Source: Cerrena zonata (Eukaryota; Basidiomycota; Agaricomycetes; Polyporales; Cerrenaceae). From it: a DNA stretch of 64,000 bases. The notes under the pieces are model-generated. The model ran no database searches and was not told the origin of the DNA. It saw nothing but the letters and a program-made list of their open reading frames with translations. A program made the translations under genes and the position numbers. The stretch is from NCBI GenBank assembly GCA_038087015.1, contig JASBNA010000066.1, positions 62,001 through 126,000 on the forward strand, given 5' to 3'. Below, one piece after another: positions 63,045 through 64,000 of this stretch. Within the stretch, counting starts at the first letter, position 1; every line of letters starts with the position of its first letter.

Positions 63045-64000
63045 TTATTTAGCAGCGGCCAAAGACTTTTTGGCAAGTTCCAAGACCGATTCTTGGGAGT
63101 TTGCACCACCAATGAAACCGGCAGCATGGACAAAAATACAACCAGGGACACCGGTGAGTTTGGATAATTCTTGGTCTCTGATACCTCTCCAAGCTTCTGG
63201 TAAGCCCAATCTAAATTCAAAGCTAGTAGAAGTGACCGAAACGGTTGAGATTCTCCATTTATCGGAAGAATCTTTGAATAAAACAAATTTGATGAGACCT
63301 TGAGCATCGTTTTCTTTTTCAATTTGATATAAATGCTCTTTCCAAGGGCAGAATTGGCCCAAAACCAAGATTTCACCCGATTTGTCAACGTCGAGTCTAT
63401 TATTAAAAGCATCTTCCACGATTGATCTGGCAGGTAACCAAGATTTACCATAGCCATCCAATAAATTGATGAAAACATCACCCATTAACTTGGAACTAGT
63501 TTCAAAAGCCTTATCAAAATCTTCATCGGTTGGATTAGTGTTCCAACTTGGATTGAGTTTCGATATTATGGCTGGTAAAGTAATATTTTTATCACTGAAT
63601 TTCTTGTTTTCTTCAGCTTCTTTCGAATAATTGTTGATACCATTGTCATTGGCATCTAAAGCTTCGATGAACTCTTTATAAACTTTTAAGTATAATAATT
63701 CGATATCTTCATTATTTGATAATTTTAAAACGTGTTGGATAATTTCTTTACCAAAATGTTTATAAATCAAACCTGCAGAGGATAATTTGGTTTGGAAGTT
63801 CGAGTTGAAAGTTTCATTAAATTCACGTTGATGGTGATCGAACCATTTAGATCCACCGTCATATTTTCCTCCAACATCAATCACTAAATCGCTTGATTCC
63901 CAATCGGTTGGATTTCTGGATCTTATAAGTTGAGCATTATTATAACGGGGCAAAAGCCTCACCATGTAAACAGCAAGAGATTCATCGGCATGGAAACTAC
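63045..64000 (-). CDS. MYG1: MYG1 family exonuclease (5' end beyond window)
   Basis: This DHH-superfamily protein contains VIDVGGKYDGGSKWFDHHQREF (metal-binding DHH block), FIEALDANDNGIN, SWLPARSIVEDAF and a C-terminus with RGIRDQELSKLTGVPGC. MYG1 acts as a 3'-5' RNA exonuclease in nucleus and mitochondria in mammals; the yeast role is less clear. The frame is still open at the window edge and reads SFHADESLAVYMVRLLPR, the conserved first metal-binding HxD block, so the start lies beyond 64000. The ATG at 63965 is internal. The stop is followed immediately by a 16-bp minisatellite. Confidence 0.93.
   Translation of the reverse strand, partial: SFHADESLAVYMVRLLPRYNNAQLIRSRNPTDWESSDLVIDVGGKYDGGSKWFDHHQREFNETFNSNFQTKLSSAGLIYKHFGKEIIQHVLKLSNNEDIELLYLKVYKEFIEALDANDNGINNYSKEAEENKKFSDKNITLPAIISKLNPSWNTNPTDEDFDKAFETSSKLMGDVFINLLDGYGKSWLPARSIVEDAFNNRLDVDKSGEILVLGQFCPWKEHLYQIEKENDAQGLIKFVLFKDSSDKWRISTVSVTSTSFEFRLGLPEAWRGIRDQELSKLTGVPGCIFVHAAGFIGGANSQESVLELAKKSLAAAK

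Noticed and set aside
1..64000. CRISPR array or bacterial operon structure
   Set aside because: The tandem repeats have no unique spacers, and introns, a Pol III tRNA intron and eukaryotic genes show a yeast nuclear genome.

Overview
The window looks like nuclear DNA of a budding yeast of the CUG-Ser (CTG) clade. It is AT-rich, with compact genes, short introns that carry TACTAAC or near-TACTAAC branch points, and a typical ascomycete yeast gene set. The genetic code can be tested inside the window. Two in-frame CTG codons of the chorismate mutase gene (about 33778 and 34069) fall where Saccharomyces Aro7 has serine (FKG-S-FL and QSL-S-RRIH, recalled alignment). Further clade hints are a GlcNAc catabolic gene cluster and a betaine-lipid synthase, both absent from S. 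cerevisiae. The species cannot be named from this sequence.

Layout. 0-15 kb: RNH202, a mitochondrial stomatin, RRP45, a SUR1-type sphingolipid mannosyltransferase, a PlsB-type acyltransferase with a 56-bp repeat array at its 3' end, APL1 (AP-2 beta), MHO1, a short RhoGDI, the sporulation MAP kinase SMK1 (one intron) and SUI2 (eIF2-alpha). 15-28 kb: a large unrecognised leucine-rich-repeat protein, a monocarboxylate-type MFS transporter, a palindrome-rich stretch next to an intron-containing tRNA-Pro, MEF2 and SEY1. 28-33 kb: the GlcNAc cluster HXK1/NAG5 - NAG1 - DAC1, then JID1. 33-43 kb: ARO7, BTA1, CCS1, a GC-rich island, SOG2 and a YMC1-type carrier. 43-54 kb: an ammonium permease with an open frame beyond its stop, a phospholipase B (one intron), translation elongation factor 3 and BIK1. 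54-64 kb: a Zn2Cys6 transcription factor (one intron), a GRE2-type reductase, an ENA-type cation ATPase, a 16-bp minisatellite and the 5'-truncated MYG1.

Sequence quality. Ten genes are broken by 17 single-base frameshifts, nine with one extra base and eight with one missing. Most lie in short homopolymers, and each repaired gene comes out at a whole number of codons. I annotate these as single genes with probable consensus errors, not as pseudogenes. Breaks occur from 15 to 42 kb and from 52 to 62 kb, but not from 0 to 15 kb or in the roughly 9-kb MEP-PLB-EF3 block.

How the genes work together. HXK1, NAG1 and DAC1 form one pathway from GlcNAc to fructose-6-phosphate. They share an 11-bp motif that occurs in the HXK1 upstream region and as a perfect inverted repeat in the NAG1/DAC1 divergent promoter. 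The remaining genes are mostly unrelated housekeeping genes: translation (SUI2, EF3, MEF2), RNA decay (RRP45), lipids (SUR1, BTA1, PlsB-like, PLB), polarity and cytoskeleton (SOG2, BIK1, RhoGDI), and ion or metal handling (ENA, CCS1, ammonium permease).
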